From: Panonychus citri
Lineage: Eukaryota; Arthropoda; Arachnida; Trombidiformes; Tetranychidae
NCBI RefSeq assembly: GCF_014898815.1
Contig: NW_026515516.1
Coordinates: forward strand, 1,178,001 to 1,242,000
Length of the DNA: 64,000 nt
Direction: 5' to 3'
In this document: positions 1 through 12,880 of the stretch, piece by piece
Numbering within the stretch: the first letter of the stretch is position 1
How the letters are laid out: each line of letters opens with the position of its first letter
Position numbers and translations under genes: made by a program
The notes under the pieces: generated by a model
What the model was told of the DNA's origin: nothing
What the model saw: the letters and a program-made list of their open reading frames with translations, nothing else
Database searches by the model: none

Positions 1-203
1 TATATGAATGCTCATGAGGGTTGGATGTAATTCTTGAATTTTTTTTCATTAAATGTGAACACTTTCACCAATTAGATTGAAATGATTTACTATTGAAATG
101 AGTTTTCAAAAATTCTTAATGAATTTTGTTCAGTTTAGTTTATTTTAAGGGATATTTTTTTACTTTCAGTTGCGAAAAGTGATCATTTGTTTTTGATACT
201 CAC

Positions 204-542
204 CGATTATCGTTAAATTGTTTAGTGTGTTAATAGTTCGAGCCCATTTAAAGTCAACTCGGCATAAATACAGTCCAGTATCATCTTGTTTAACTGGATC
301 AATGGACAGTAAACCAGGACGGACGGAGAGGTTAAATTTTGCTCTATTTTTAAACTCATCTGAGGTAAAATGTGAAGCTTTTTCCACTGGTGAATTTCTG
401 GCATCCACACTGTATATTGGTGGACTTTTACGATCATTTTTATACCAAAGTATTAAAGTTATCGAATCTTCAGCTGAAGGAATTGTAAGGTCACATGGAA
501 GGTCAACTCTTGACCCAGACGATGTTGAGAATTGATTAAGCA
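204..542 (-). CDS. Sidestep-like immunoglobulin-domain exon
   Basis: This 339-nt exon encodes one complete V-type Ig domain. Seen: the first cysteine in LPCDL, the core tryptophan in LILWYK, and the DDTGLYLC second-cysteine motif. PIYSVDAR after the tryptophan and CRVDF followed by NNLTII at the end are, to my knowledge, the signature of Ig domain 1 in the sidestep family of axon-guidance surface proteins, which bind beat-family receptors on motor axons. The acceptor lies at 543-550 (TTTTACAG on the minus strand) and the donor GTGAGT begins at 203. Both borders are phase 1, as is usual for Ig exons. Downstream exons (further Ig domains, membrane segment) must lie beyond the left edge. The exact paralogue cannot be named, and another Ig-superfamily surface protein remains possible. 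Confidence 0.8.
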
Positions 543-1348
543 CTGTAAAAGGAAAATAAAGAAAGAAACATGAAAAGAATAAATAAATTACACTAATTCA
601 ATGGAGTTCTAATGATTATAACCTCCAATTTCCGGAGAGAGAAAGAAAAAAAAATTATTCATAACATTTACCAACTACTAATTTGATTGAATCTAAAACT
701 TTATCCACAAGGAATCAAATTATTCCCTGGAACTGGAATTACTAATACAATAAGAAGGAACAATTAAAACAGAAATCAGCTGATGAAATTGAACACGAAA
801 GAAACAATAACAATTTCTTGAGTGATTTTCTGATTTTCATTTTTCTGTTATCATTAATCTTATCCATGTACTATTATTATTTTTATCGGTTAAATTTCCA
901 TCATGATAATGGGTGATACATATTCATCACCGTTATATAACTGTAATCGTGTTACCATGAGCATGGAAACTTTGATTGTTAACTTTTCTCATTGTAAAGA
1001 CCATGGAAATGTGTTAGAGATGATTAATAATCTTTAGATTGATAATCATAGTTACAGAACTTTTCTTAAGCTTAAGTTAATGTTATCATGTGTCTCTCGT
1101 TCGTTTTGCTAGGCAATTGAATTCATTGATTCGTTGATTTGATTCAAGAATTGAGTAAAATGCTGACGATAAAAAGGAAATTTCATCCAAAGAAAATTAA
1201 GAGATAGATAAAAGACTCTAATCTCCATGCAAAAAGCTGAATCAGAAAGTTCTGACAGATTGAATAAAAGAATGAGATACTCTTTGGTCATCATGATGGG
1301 AAAAAAAGGTCAACGTTAGTTAAAAGTTTTCTATCCTTAATCTCTTAC
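543..1348. other. Putative short intron of the sidestep-like gene
   Basis: A+T-rich sequence between the Ig exon and the mini-exon. No coding signal is seen beyond a chance 61-codon open frame on the minus strand. Confidence 0.4.
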
Positions 1349-1399
1349 CTGTAACATCATCAAATTGATTGATGGTCTTAATTTGGATTCCAGGTGAAC
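1349..1399 (-). CDS. 51-nt phase-1 mini-exon of the sidestep-like gene
   Basis: On the minus strand a 51-nt stretch sits between an acceptor (AACAG, 1404-1400) and a good donor (GTAAGAG starting at 1348). Read in phase 1 it is open for 17 codons, starting SPGIQIKT. Its last base joins the first two bases of the Ig exon to make a valine codon, so frame runs directly into LNQFS of the Ig domain. The other two frames fit worse: one has a stop. It would encode the linker between signal peptide and first Ig domain. The call rests on splice sites and phase only. Confidence 0.5.
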
Positions 1400-4300
1400 C
1401 TGTTATATATTTACAATAAGAATAGGAGACAATATATTAGTCGATGATAATTTATTTCTATTAGTTAACGTTTGACTGTGTCAACGAAAAGAAAACAAAA
1501 AGTTGGAGACGAAATTTTTTCCTTTTTTTGTCTATTCTAAAACTTATCATGTTAAAGATAATCCTTATTATCATGGTGACTCCTTATTCCTAGTTAATTC
1601 TCATGACTGAGTAGTTCTGTTCAAAAAAATTGTCTACCCAGTGTTTACATATGACATTTTTTTCTGTTTGTTTTTTGAATTAAAATCAGAAAGTGAGATG
1701 AGTGAGTAGTTTGTGGAAGTAAAGAAAAATATTGAGATGAAATTGATAAATGAAATGCAACTTGTTATATATTGAGAAATCATGTCAATCTCTCATCGGA
1801 ACTTGAAACTTCTGAAATCTGATCAAAGTCGTAGCAAAGAAAGAAAGAAAAGAAAGAGAGATTTCTATGTCATCCGTTATTATCGAAATAACATTTTCTT
1901 TTCCATCAATATGATTCCAACTTTTTTTTGTTATTCTTTTCCTCTTTTTCCCTCTTTAGTTTTGAGAAGGAGAAAAATATCTTTCAACCAAAATAGTGTT
2001 TCTTTTGTGTTATTCAAACATTTTATTGTTATATTACATTTATATTGTGTCACCTATGGAAACAGTTTAATAGAAATTAGTTCAAGCAAGAAAATGTTAA
2101 AAAAAGAGAGAGAGATGAGAAAAAGTTCTGTCTGAATAACTGAATTTCTCATGTTTACCATAATCATAGACAGGATGAGATGTATCAATGCAAACATATT
2201 ACAAATCTGAGCATGGGAAGAGCATAGTAAGTGAGACATAGTGAAAATCTCATCGTCATCATCATCATCATCATCACCATTATTATTATCATCATCATAA
2301 TGACAACAGTTATCCTTGAAATTATCAGTATGATTCAAATTCACAATGTTATCTGTCATCATCATCTTTAAATACACGATATTAAATGGTAACAGACGAA
2401 GGGAAAATATGAATCATAATAATGTTCATAATGATGATGATGATATAATCATGAAACCGGAAGGAGGTTACCTGTCAATTGATAAAATATGAATAGCTAA
2501 TTTATATATTATCCATATTGCCATTTATATATAAATGATCAACTTTTTTCACATGACAAATTATCAACAATTAACAATGTCACAGTATTTATGACATGTT
2601 TATATGATGAAACAATGTTGCCTTGTGAAAATAACTGACCCTTTCCATGTGACATGATGGACAGTAATTGTCATGAAAGTTTTCAGTTAAACACCTCCAA
2701 GTATTCAATGGTTTAATCTCATATCACCGTCATCATGAAACCTCATGAATAATTAGCTATACATATAAGCTTAGTTAACGGAAATCCACAATTAAATGTA
2801 ACATTATATTTACAACTTTATACTTTTAGCAATAAATATTTACTACTAATTACTAGCAATCAATAAACCTTTATTATTATTATTATTCAAAACCGGAATA
2901 TATATTAAATTATATCATTTTTAATTGTTGATAATTATTATTTTCAATAGACCAGATCAATAAGAATAATAAAAGTCCAATCAAAATCCAGAAGTGAATA
3001 ATATTTTGGTCAACATGATGACGATGATGATAATAATAATGTTGATGTTGGTCAGTTTTGGGTCAAGTAACACTTGTAATATAATGCTAGATATTAATGC
3101 TGATCAGTGAAACAAGTACAGTGTCCACCATAAGAAAAGGAAGAAGAAAAAAAAAACAATAACTCCCAGGGAAATGCTGAGTTAACCCAAAAATAGTAAC
3201 ACAAACAATCAAATACCCTTTACTCGTTTCCTTCCTTCCACTTTTATCATCATCATCATCATCATCATCTCCTTCTTCATTCTGCTCCTCCTGCTGAGTA
3301 TTAAATTCTACTGAGTATTCCTGACGATCAGAACTCATTCATTATGCATGATAATTTAAGACACTTTTGTATATTTAGATTATAATCTATTCAGCTTAAT
3401 GGTAATAATAATAAGAAACAATAGTGAGATTTTTTTTCTCTTCTCGCTCTATCCTAACATCCTCATGGAAAACAAAAAAAAATGCTTTCATGATGTTTAT
3501 CAATACTACGATTCATTATATTGATTTTTTTATCTCCATCATCATCATGGAAGATGAACTGAGAATTGGATTCATTTTGATGAAGATAATGAAAGAGAAA
3601 GAGGAAAGAAAAAAAAGTAAAATCAATAAATCATTTAACTGTGAACAATTTTAATAATAATAAGAATCACAAATTGGTAATAACAATAAATTATCATCAA
3701 TTAATGGTTAATATTCAATGTTAATCCAGAAAATTATCACCATTTCCATTGAATATTAAACCTAATCCATTTACTTTATTGTCCATTCAACTGTATGGTC
3801 AGTATTTTCAGAGATCATTGTCTTCTAAATGTAATGGTATTAATATTTTTCACCAATGGGCAAAAGTAAACAGATGAAAAAGGAAAAGGAAATGAAGGAA
3901 ACTTTATCGAAGCTTATTTTTCAATTCAGGATATTCACTCTCATTTCAAATGGTCTGAAAATAATGTCTATATAATCACCATAAAGATTATGACCATTTC
4001 TCGGTGATGAAATTTTTCCGCCTAAAAAAATGTTCAATTCACACACGAGACTATTACATGTAGTCTATTAGGTTTATCGTGTATATATAAATACATGTAT
4101 GAGTATCTCCATATTTCCCCATGATATTCATGAGTAAGAATATTAAGAGAACTTAATAAAACAACATTCGATTGGAATTGTAATAATAATAATGCTGATA
4201 TAAGAATAATATTTGAGGTGATAAATGAATGTTTAGATTGAGACACAATGTTCCAAATGAAATCTCTCGAAGTACAAAAGAGTTCAAACAATAACAATGC

Positions 4301-7300
4301 GAATGTTTTTGAATTTTTGTTAATATTACAGAATAGAAATAGTCATTAAGATATTATGAGAAAGAAAATCTTCCAAAGAAAATGTTGATACGATAAAGTG
4401 AATTTGGTAATTTGATGATATTAATGATAATTTAATGTCATCATTTTGTTTGAATCTATTTTTAATTCTGAACAACTTGGTTTCCAAGTTTATTTAACTC
4501 TAAAAATAATCATCATGAAAATTATTCAATCTATTGGGCATTTGGGTTTAATCATGTTCATTATTTTCAATTTTCCAATTCTCAATTTGGATGATTATCT
4601 ATTTCATAGTGAAGGTTAATGTGGAAATCAAGTAATTGCTCAATAAACTTCAATCTTCCTTTGAGTTCATTAATCACATGATTAGTTATTATGGTGAAAG
4701 GAGAAAAGGATGAACTGAGAATGACAATGAATTGGATGAAAATTTTGATAATCTTTTAGGTTTTTTCTCAAAGTAGAAAAGAAGAAGAGAAAATTCCAAC
4801 CAAGTTCAGCCGAAAGGATGAAAGATGATTGGAAAGAATTGAATAAAGTTCTGAAAGATGAGAGAGTAGGAAAAATAAGAAGTAGACAATATGTAAATGT
4901 TGATAGAATGATGGAAAAGGTTTATTACTTTTCATCGAATCATTGATTAGAATCTGAGACGATAATCAATATAAATCATGTATGGAATAGAGATAAAAGA
5001 AAAACAGAGACAGAAAAATAATAAAATTCAATATCTTTAGTTATTCCAAGAATTGGAATAACATTTCATGAAAGATTCATCATGGATTGAAAAGTGAGAA
5101 AAAGAAGAAGACGAAAAAAAAACTCCAAAACTAACTGACAACTTCTGGTCATCATGAGATTTTCAATTCATCTCTTTCATCTTCATCATCAACATTATTA
5201 ATATTATCGGTCCAGTAGAAAACCAAGAAAACACAATACACATCACAAGTACAATAGTACAACGAAAATATCAGCAAGGTTATGTATCAACTCATCAATA
5301 GAATTCGAAGAAAAAAAAGTTTCGTCTTCTTCATCAATGGGAATTGAATTGATTCCCAGGTCACTTATTCTGAAAGTTATCATCTTTATATCTTTTTATA
5401 TATATAACTTGTTACAAGCTCGACTGGACAAACGATGATATCATAACTACGATAAGGGAAAGATTTTATCAAAAACATGATCATCTCTGAACATGCACCT
5501 CACCCTGAAGATGATAAACTCTATTCAACTTATTATGCAATTTGATAATCTTTGATAGAGAAAATCTCTCATGAAACTCATGTAATATGTTAAATGATAA
5601 CATGGAAAATAATCAACATTACAACCAGAAAATACGGAATCGTCATGAAAGTGAAGAAAACATTGCATTCAGATTCCATCGTGAAGTGTTTATATATTTA
5701 AGTGTTGGAACTGGAATATAAAAAAGTGCTATAAAAAATGTAGTGAAAAAATCGTAAGTGATAACATGGCAAGGAAAAGTATTAGATCAATGGAATACCT
5801 TGTCACTCATGGCGTTTCTTTGATTGGAATCATTTTTTTTTTCTTCTTCTATTAGTTCTATTCTTTTTTTTCTTCATCATCTGAATAAGTTTTCGCTTAC
5901 TTATTTCCCTTGCATGAGTTTTATTCCCCTCTCATCATCATCTTAATCATCATCAAGTTCACTGGACTTTGTTGTTTTTATTTCAATATCATTCATTCAT
6001 TCATCATACTAAACTTTTACGTTACATTTATGATTGTTACACTGTCTCCCTATGTGAGCATTTATCATGAAAGTTACTGAGTCAGATTGTTTTTTTTTTG
6101 CATTCTCCACTCTCTAGGAATGATTCAAGATGATGATATTCTTGAGGGGTTTCTTGAGAGAGTGAGACATTTTCATTATCATGAAATAACATTCAAAGTG
6201 AATACAGATAACCTTGTCTGTCTCGATTGTTTTTATCTGATGAACCTTTCACCATCGTAGACAATGTAACTATTCATGTTATTGAAAAAAAACGTATCTT
6301 AATGTTAGATGAAGATGATGGTCATTCTGATGGATAAATAATAAAGAAAATAAAAACAAATAAAATAAAAAGATGAGGAAACAAAGCACAATTTAGATGT
6401 TATAATCATGAAAGGAATTGTCTGATAGCTTAATGAATCTCAATGAACTTTGCGACGGAAATTCTCATACGGAACAATGAATAGAATGAGAGAGAGAGAG
6501 AGAGAGAGAGATGGAGAAAAAAAATAATCATTACATTAGAAGATTCAAAGTTAATAAACTAATTCATAATAATAGAATTGATGATATTTTCTCTCCGCCT
6601 AATCTCAATTCTCTGCTACTATTAATATTATTACAATTGAAACATTAATTAACTTTAATAATGAGTGCGAAAGCAAAGAATCACAGAAAAAAATTATCAT
6701 GATAACTGTTATTTCTTGTATTTAGTATATAACACAACTATCAGAATAATATTCAGAGTGGGAAAATGAATAACTGTTATTTAAAACTCATGTTACATGA
6801 TATTATTGGCATTCAGAGTCTATCTTCCATATATGATATTTGGATGCTGGGAGGCTTCAAGGTAATGATTGATACTTCAAAACGATTGCAAGTATAATGA
6901 TAATGATAATATTGTTGAAAACCTCCCTTGTCTATCTTCATCTTTGATATTTTGCCTCATCACCCAATTCTCTGTGTATCTTTTAGGTAATAAGAGGAGG
7001 AGGAATGACTAGGATCGAGATATTTATATTACATATAAAGAGAAATAGAGAGAGATGAAGACTATTTATCCTTCTGCTTTTTTTCTCAATGATGATGATG
7101 ATGATGAAGGAAGATGATGATTTGCAGATACACAATTTTTACCTTATCTTTGATTCTGACGGTTGTTAGATTGCTTTATTTTTCTCTCTTCTTTTATCAT
7201 CATTTCATTATCTTCCTATTTTTTTGCTTCTCTCATCTCTGTCTTTCAATGTTATTCCAATGCATTCTGTTTGTATATATGGTTACAGAATTGTAGATAT

Positions 7301-8631
7301 AAATGGAACATATATGAAAAAAGTAGCTGAAGAAAATACTGTAAATCATCATCAGCATCATTCTCATCATACTCATCATCAAACCTTCACCTTATTATCA
7401 TTTGAGTCTTTTCTTTGTCTTAGAATACAATTCTCTTGGTGATTTTGTCTTCAACTTAGATATATATTTTTCTTGTTATTAGTTCAATCAATGAGACTCA
7501 CAGTTACGATATAAGGCTAACTATTGTGTCCATAAAACAAATGAAGATGATTAAAAATGGAGAGAAAGAGATGATGAGAAAAAATAATAGAGAGAAAGTA
7601 AACTTGTGATGATGAGGATGAAAAAAAAACAATTTCATCAACTTGGTCAGCATTTTCTATTCTCTATCATTTATCTTCACTGTTGTGTAGATATTTTTTA
7701 AGCATCTCTCCATTTATTACTACAGCAAATGAAGCTCATTTTGTCCAATCAGGTTTATCATCAATTTTCAATCGTGTAAATATAAAAGAAGAGAGAAAAC
7801 TATCTTGACCATTGGCTCTACATTTGGAATCGTTCAGTTTCGACTATTAGGAAAAGATTATCACAATTTATTAACATCAGCTGATGATTATCATTGTGTA
7901 GATATAAATTAAGTTGTGATGATGAAACAAAAATCAACTTGAAACTTGACCTTAACTCGAGATACTAATCAGATTTGAAATGAATGAGGATTAATGTACA
8001 CGAGGAAAAACTTGATATTCAATTGTCTTCATTTTTTTTTCTTCTTCATATCTCTTATTCACTCTCATCTTCTCTTTCATTCCAATCATCATCGTTTTCT
8101 GGTTGAATGAGGAAATTATTATTATATTATTATTATTACTTCATCCCTCTGAATGTTGGCTGGATTCTCTGATTGTTATTGTTGTTGTAATTTTGGTCAC
8201 AAATGGTCAGTAACATTTTGCTCAGTAGTCTCACTTTACACTCTGTCTCTGGTTGGATAAACCTGTAAGAAAAAAAGAGAAAGATATCTCCAAATGAAAT
8301 TGACCCTCCAAAAGACATGAACTGACCATCATCATGAAGCCTATTCTCTCATCAATGTCCGATTATAACACTTATTTTCACTTGTTTTCCTTTTTACACT
8401 TTTTTTATTCTAACCATTTTCATCTTCTCTCTTGTATTATTATAATATAAGAGAAATAATAAATTAATCTTCTATCATCATCATCCTCTTCTGTTTCTTT
8501 TTTCATCCTCATCACAAGAAGAAAGTAAAACCTGACCCTTGTTTCCCAGTGAAATTCAATGTAATCAAAATTCATGTCATGAACACCTCATGAACCATCA
8601 TCATTTTCATCACCTCTTTTATCTTATCTGA

Positions 8632-8667
<36 letters not shown>

Positions 8668-9500
8668 GTGAGAGAATAGGATGACCAGAGCAAATGATCA
8701 ACATTTCCATGTGGTTGACTGAATATCACAACAGTATTTTCATCAACTTAATTTCCGAATCTTTTTTATTTGTCTTTTCTACCATAATAATAATAGTATC
8801 ATAATCATTGACAATTTCCTACCTGATTCTATCAATTGTTGGGAGCAATAATTTCAGGAGTAATGATAATCAAGATGAAACTGTCAACGTAAATGTAACA
8901 ACAACAAACAAAATTAAATCAAATTGTGATTTAAAAACTGATGAGACATGAGAATAGACTAAAAATCAACAATTGATTTAAAACTCTTCAAATTTAAGTG
9001 CTTGATTGATTGTCGAGACAAAAGTTTAAATCCACTTTGTATCGAGCAACAAAATTCATATTATCATGAGTAATAGTAAAAACTATCATGAATTACCATG
9101 GATCATTGTTATCACTTTCATGGAGATGATAATTATCAAAATCAATCCTTTCCATTGACATCCCAGTCAATTGATTGATATTAAATCAGTTTTTTTTGTT
9201 TTTATTTACATCACAAAATTTAATTTCAACGGAAAATGTTTTCGACATTTAAATAAAACGAGGAAGAGAAAAGTTCTGAATCAATTTTGAATTCATTTTG
9301 GGAATTCACCATGAAATGTATGGTGATAACTTTGAAAAGGGAGAACAGGAGTTTATCATTATCATTGATAAATCAATTTGGAAATAGAAAATGATAAAAA
9401 GAATCAAAATTTTTATTCCATTTTGTATCATCATCATTGATCCTTGTTAATCGTATCCAGAATATTTAATAAATTTCCATTTTCAATAGAAATATAAATG
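1400..9500. other. Noncoding, microsatellite-rich part of the large putative intron
   Basis: No convincing gene. It holds ATC/ATG trinucleotide runs (about 2253-2276, 3247-3269), (GA)n at about 6488-6511 and (TC)n at about 8635-8663, and long A+T stretches. The short open frames here are low-complexity (poly-Asp from ATC repeats, Ser/Phe-rich) and were not accepted as genes. Confidence 0.6.
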
Positions 9501-9504
9501 ATAA

Positions 9505-9849
9505 TGTAATAAAATACCAAGGAGATAAAGAGATTAATTAATTAATTTTATGATCTTGTTTTTCTCTTCTCTTTATCTCCTCACAAAGTCACCTTGCCTA
9601 ATTAGCTATTTAAGAAAAGAAATATAGTATGTAGACGAGAGGATTTCAATCAGTGAAGATTGAAATCAAACCTAATAATAAGAAATTAAAGTAAATAGAT
9701 ATTTCAATTGATTTTCAATCAGTGAAAAGTGAAACAAAATAATTAAAGTGTTCATCCGATGTCGAATTAATTGATTCGAATAAAGTAAAAAGGTGAAAAT
9801 CTATGTTTACATTAATTGGTTAATCCAATCAACGTTACCCAACTCAACA
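9505..9849 (+). repeat. 5' long terminal repeat
   Basis: 345 bp, TGT...ACA ends. It contains a 13-bp perfect inverted repeat (arms 9521-9533 and 9568-9580), a TATA-like TATTTAAG at about 9607, a 10-bp-stem hairpin with loop AGTGAA (9642-9667) and a polyadenylation hexamer AATAAA at 9779-9784. By eye it matches the 3' LTR except for one small patch near 9622-9632. The U3/R/U5 borders cannot be fixed from sequence alone. Confidence 0.93.
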
Positions 9850-11325
9850 ATTGGTGGCCCGTGTGAGGGCTTATATTGGTACTATTTCTCTTCAAAAATT
9901 AAAACTTAAAACTGTGCTTAATCAACTCTTTCCCTTCTTTTCATTTGTAAAGCAAATAAATTGTTATTTTCAAATTCTTCCCTCTCTATTTATCAAAAAC
10001 AAATATTGTAAATCGAACAGGTACGTCAAGCTGACCAAAACCTTACCACCGAACCAAACAACGTCAACGTTTGTCAAACGATTAATAAAGACGAGGAATT
10101 GATGGAGATGGATAAAAAGGTAAAAGCTTATTAAAATTATTAAAACTCCAAATAGCTATTCCATGCAAAACAAATCAGTGAAGATATTTTAATCTTGTTT
10201 CCCAATGAAATTAAATCAGTTTAAATTTGAAATTAGAACCAGTGAAGGTTATAACTCAATACCTTTCGATTGAATCAGTGAAGATTCATGAGAAATTCAA
10301 TAAACTGAATCTAAATATCAACTCCCATTTCACTGAACTTCGCAAAGAAAATTGATCTAATGAACTGAAACACCTTGTTACCCTTACATCAACCTTAAGT
10401 TAAATAACCTCTAAGTGTTCTGTAAACTACTGACCTTTTGTGATCTAACCTTTATCAAGTACGAACTTTAGTTGAACAAAACCCGAAAGGGAAAAACACA
10501 ACCTTAGTAGTGCAAATTCAATAAGAACCAGTGAAGGTTCTAATGTTGCCTTGTTTCAACTGAGTCAGTGAAGACTCGAGTGAACTCCAACGAATTATAA
10601 TCAATCAGGCCCGAATTAGCATTGAACTCCGACTTAAATAGATTCGAACTGAACATAAAGGGGTGACACTGAGTCAGTGAAGATTCAATAACCATCAGAG
10701 CTTAATAAGAATCAGTGAAGATTCAATTGAGCGTCGACCGAGTCAGTAAAAATTCAATCGAACCCTAAGCTAATTCTGAATCAGTGAAGATTCACACTGA
10801 GCTCGAAGTTCAATCTGAATCAGTGAAGATTCTAATTGAAAGAAAAAGGTGAAACAAATCAGTGAAGATTTGCTAATCTTCTTCAAACAATAAGAGTCAG
10901 TGAAGACTCACCTAACTTAAACTATCACCTTCTCCACAAATAAGAACAATAATTCAGAATCAGTAAAGATTATAATCAATCACTCATTCACTGAGCCAGT
11001 TAACCCATCGATTATACTCTAAATTGACCTTCAATAAAACAACGAACTCCTATCGACCTTCGCGTAACCAGTCAACGATCAATAATATAAACTAAATTGA
11101 AATCAAATCCGATTCATTCAATAACATTTAGCCAACAATTAAAAACATTCACCTTCATCTAAGTCAATGTTACCTTGATCAACCTTTAACAAGTGATAAC
11201 ACCTTTCAACATTTAAATAAAGTTATTACTCATCAATTAGTTACTTCAACTAGATTAAAACTAATCATAAATATATGAACAATCATAAACTTTTACTACC
11301 CTTTGACTAACATCATTAGATCGAA
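9850..11325 (+). other. Retroelement leader carrying an array of covarying AGTGAA hairpins
   Basis: The 1.47-kb untranslated leader has no credible reading frame but holds about a dozen short hairpins with the constant six-base loop AGTGAA. Positions and stems: 10237-10250 AACC/GGTT; 10271-10288 TGAATC/GATTCA; 10524-10541 AGAACC/GGTTCT; 10562-10577 GAGTC/GACTC; 10671-10686 GAGTC/GATTC with a G.U pair; 10709-10724 GAATC/GATTC; 10777-10794 TGAATC/GATTCA; 10817-10832 GAATC/GATTC; 10855-10872 CAAATC/GATTTG; 10894-10909 GAGTC/GACTC. Imperfect copies lie at 10172-10189, about 10740-10755 and 10958-10971 (loop AGTAAA). Changes on one stem side are matched on the other, so selection appears to be on pairing. 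A role in packaging, dimerisation, translation or protein binding is inference. Confidence 0.85.
9852..9869 (+). promoter_or_regulatory. Putative tRNA primer binding site
   Basis: TGGTGGCCCGTGTGAGGG starts two bases after the LTR end. TGG is the complement of the universal tRNA CCA tail, and the position is right for minus-strand priming. I cannot assign the primer tRNA from memory; the complement of this stretch should match the 3' acceptor end of a host tRNA. Confidence 0.7.
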
Positions 11326-12393
11326 ATGTCAGTACCTCCTACTGCACCGTCATTATCATCAACACCTAATCAAGAATTTAATCAACCAGCCCCTTCAGTC
11401 ATGAACATTAATCTTTCTAACCTTTTAAAGAACCATATAACTATTGAACCTTTCAGGGGAGATAATGAAGATGTAGTTGATTGGTTGGTCCAATTTGAAT
11501 TTGCCTCTCAAGCATTAGGTTTAAATGCAGCCGAAATGTTTAAAATAATTCCATTCTACCTTCAAGGCTCAGCTCGTCGTTGGTACAACTTGACCGTTAG
11601 TTCATTTGGACCAGCCAATAAGCCAACGACTTACGAACAGCTTAGAGAATGCATGATAACTGGACTCTGTCCAGCAGATTATCGTACTCACCTCTCTCAA
11701 CAGCTTCATAATAGCAAACAGAAACCAGGCCAACCAACAACTAGCTTCATCTATGAAATTCAAGAGCTTTGCTCTCGAATGAACAGTCAGATGCCTGAGA
11801 GCCTAATGATTAGTTTCATCTCTGAACGATTCTTACCTCAGATTAAATTTGTCACAACTTTACAAAACCCGAAGACACTGAGTGAATTAATCGAGGCAGC
11901 CAAATTAGCTGACAAGGCCTTAGTTAATGGTGAGGTCAAGCCAAATCATAATTTTAGCCTCGAGTCTAATTCATCAAATGCAATTGAAAGCAAATTGTTG
12001 AACACTTTGAATCAATTACAATCAAAATTTGATCAATTAGAAGAAAAGTTAAATACATTTACTGCTAAAGCCTTCAATCAGAATCGAGTCACTTGCAACT
12101 TTTGCGGTCATCGCGGCCACACCGAAGAAAATTGTCGCCACCGAATGGCAGCAATTCAAGCCAATAACTTTCAGCCAATTAGCAGTCCACTGATTCAACC
12201 AGCTCAGTCAAACCAACAGAACTTACCATTGCAATCTAATGCTATGCAATCACAAGATCAATCGATTCAGCCTAATCAACCACAAGTCAATCAACAAGCT
12301 TCACCAGCCCAGATCAATCAACAACCCTACAATCGTAGTAAACGGAGAGACAATAGAAATTATCAAAATCGTTCTAGTAATGATCGAAACTGA
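11326..12393 (+). CDS. gag: Gag polyprotein of the Ty3/gypsy element
   Basis: 355 residues, intact, with the ATG at 11326. The capsid-type Retrotrans_gag region runs from about residue 45 (EPFRGDNEDVVDWL) through about residue 190. It includes the YLQGSARRWY motif typical of these capsids. Next comes a Q/K/E-rich probable coiled coil (about 220-245) and one nucleocapsid zinc knuckle, CNFCGHRGHTEENC, at residues 257-270 (CX2CX4HX4C). The C-terminal 85 residues are Gln/Asn-rich and end in a basic Arg/Asn tail. Gag would assemble the virus-like particle and bind element RNA, possibly through the leader hairpins (inference). The protease frame follows downstream after several breaks. Confidence 0.93.
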   Translation: MSVPPTAPSLSSTPNQEFNQPAPSVMNINLSNLLKNHITIEPFRGDNEDVVDWLVQFEFASQALGLNAAEMFKIIPFYLQGSARRWYNLTVSSFGPANKPTTYEQLRECMITGLCPADYRTHLSQQLHNSKQKPGQPTTSFIYEIQELCSRMNSQMPESLMISFISERFLPQIKFVTTLQNPKTLSELIEAAKLADKALVNGEVKPNHNFSLESNSSNAIESKLLNTLNQLQSKFDQLEEKLNTFTAKAFNQNRVTCNFCGHRGHTEENCRHRMAAIQANNFQPISSPLIQPAQSNQQNLPLQSNAMQSQDQSIQPNQPQVNQQASPAQINQQPYNRSKRRDNRNYQNRSSNDRN

Positions 12394-12880
12394 GAGAGAA
12401 ATGAGAACAGGCAAAGAGAGAATCCTCTAACCAGCAAGAGCAAACAAATCAAGGTCCTCAAATTAGAACCATCACTAAAGTTGATTATGATGCAGAAGAT
12501 GATGATTACACTAGTGAAGAGGAAGAGCCTCAGGTCTCAGCCATTTGCTCGATTTTCAAAAGCTAATCCATCAACAGATTAAAGTTGATAATCATAGAGT
12601 TGAAGCCATGTTCGACACCGGCCTGACATGACCCTGATTACGAAACAATTAGTTGAGCAATTGAACTGAATTTAGAACCATAAAGGTCCAACTCTCTAGC
12701 GGCCAATGATAAGCCAATTCAAATCTTAGGTCAAGTCGATATTACAATCAAGATCAGTGACAATAATTCAGCCCTATTGATAGTAACTACAGTCCAAGTA
12801 ATCGATCGATTACCCAAACAATTTAGTGTCTTAATCGGTCAAGATGTTATGTCAAAGGCTAATATAGTGATTGATTGTTC
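12394..12880 (+). pseudogene. Broken gag-pol linker and aspartic protease region
   Basis: Pieces of an acidic linker (around 12480-12545) and a retropepsin are visible in more than one frame. The active-site triad (FDTG) is encoded near 12606-12620 but is followed at once by a frameshift and stops. The C-terminal part of the protease (LIGQDVMSKANIVID) is in frame with the downstream pol frame at about 12830-12880. As read, no intact protease can be made from this copy. Confidence 0.75.

Noticed and set aside
2054..2377. Open frame with a long Asp run on the minus strand
   Set aside because: It is a translation of an ATC microsatellite, with no splice or start context.
9851..10102. 83-codon frame at the start of the retroelement leader
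   Set aside because: It begins at the primer binding site without an ATG and has no family resemblance; the leader is better explained by its hairpins.
10170..10975. Regularly repeated AGTGAAGATTC-type motif resembling a CRISPR array
   Set aside because: Copies are short, unevenly spaced, carry compensatory stem changes and lie in the leader of a eukaryotic LTR element; there are no unique spacers of constant length.
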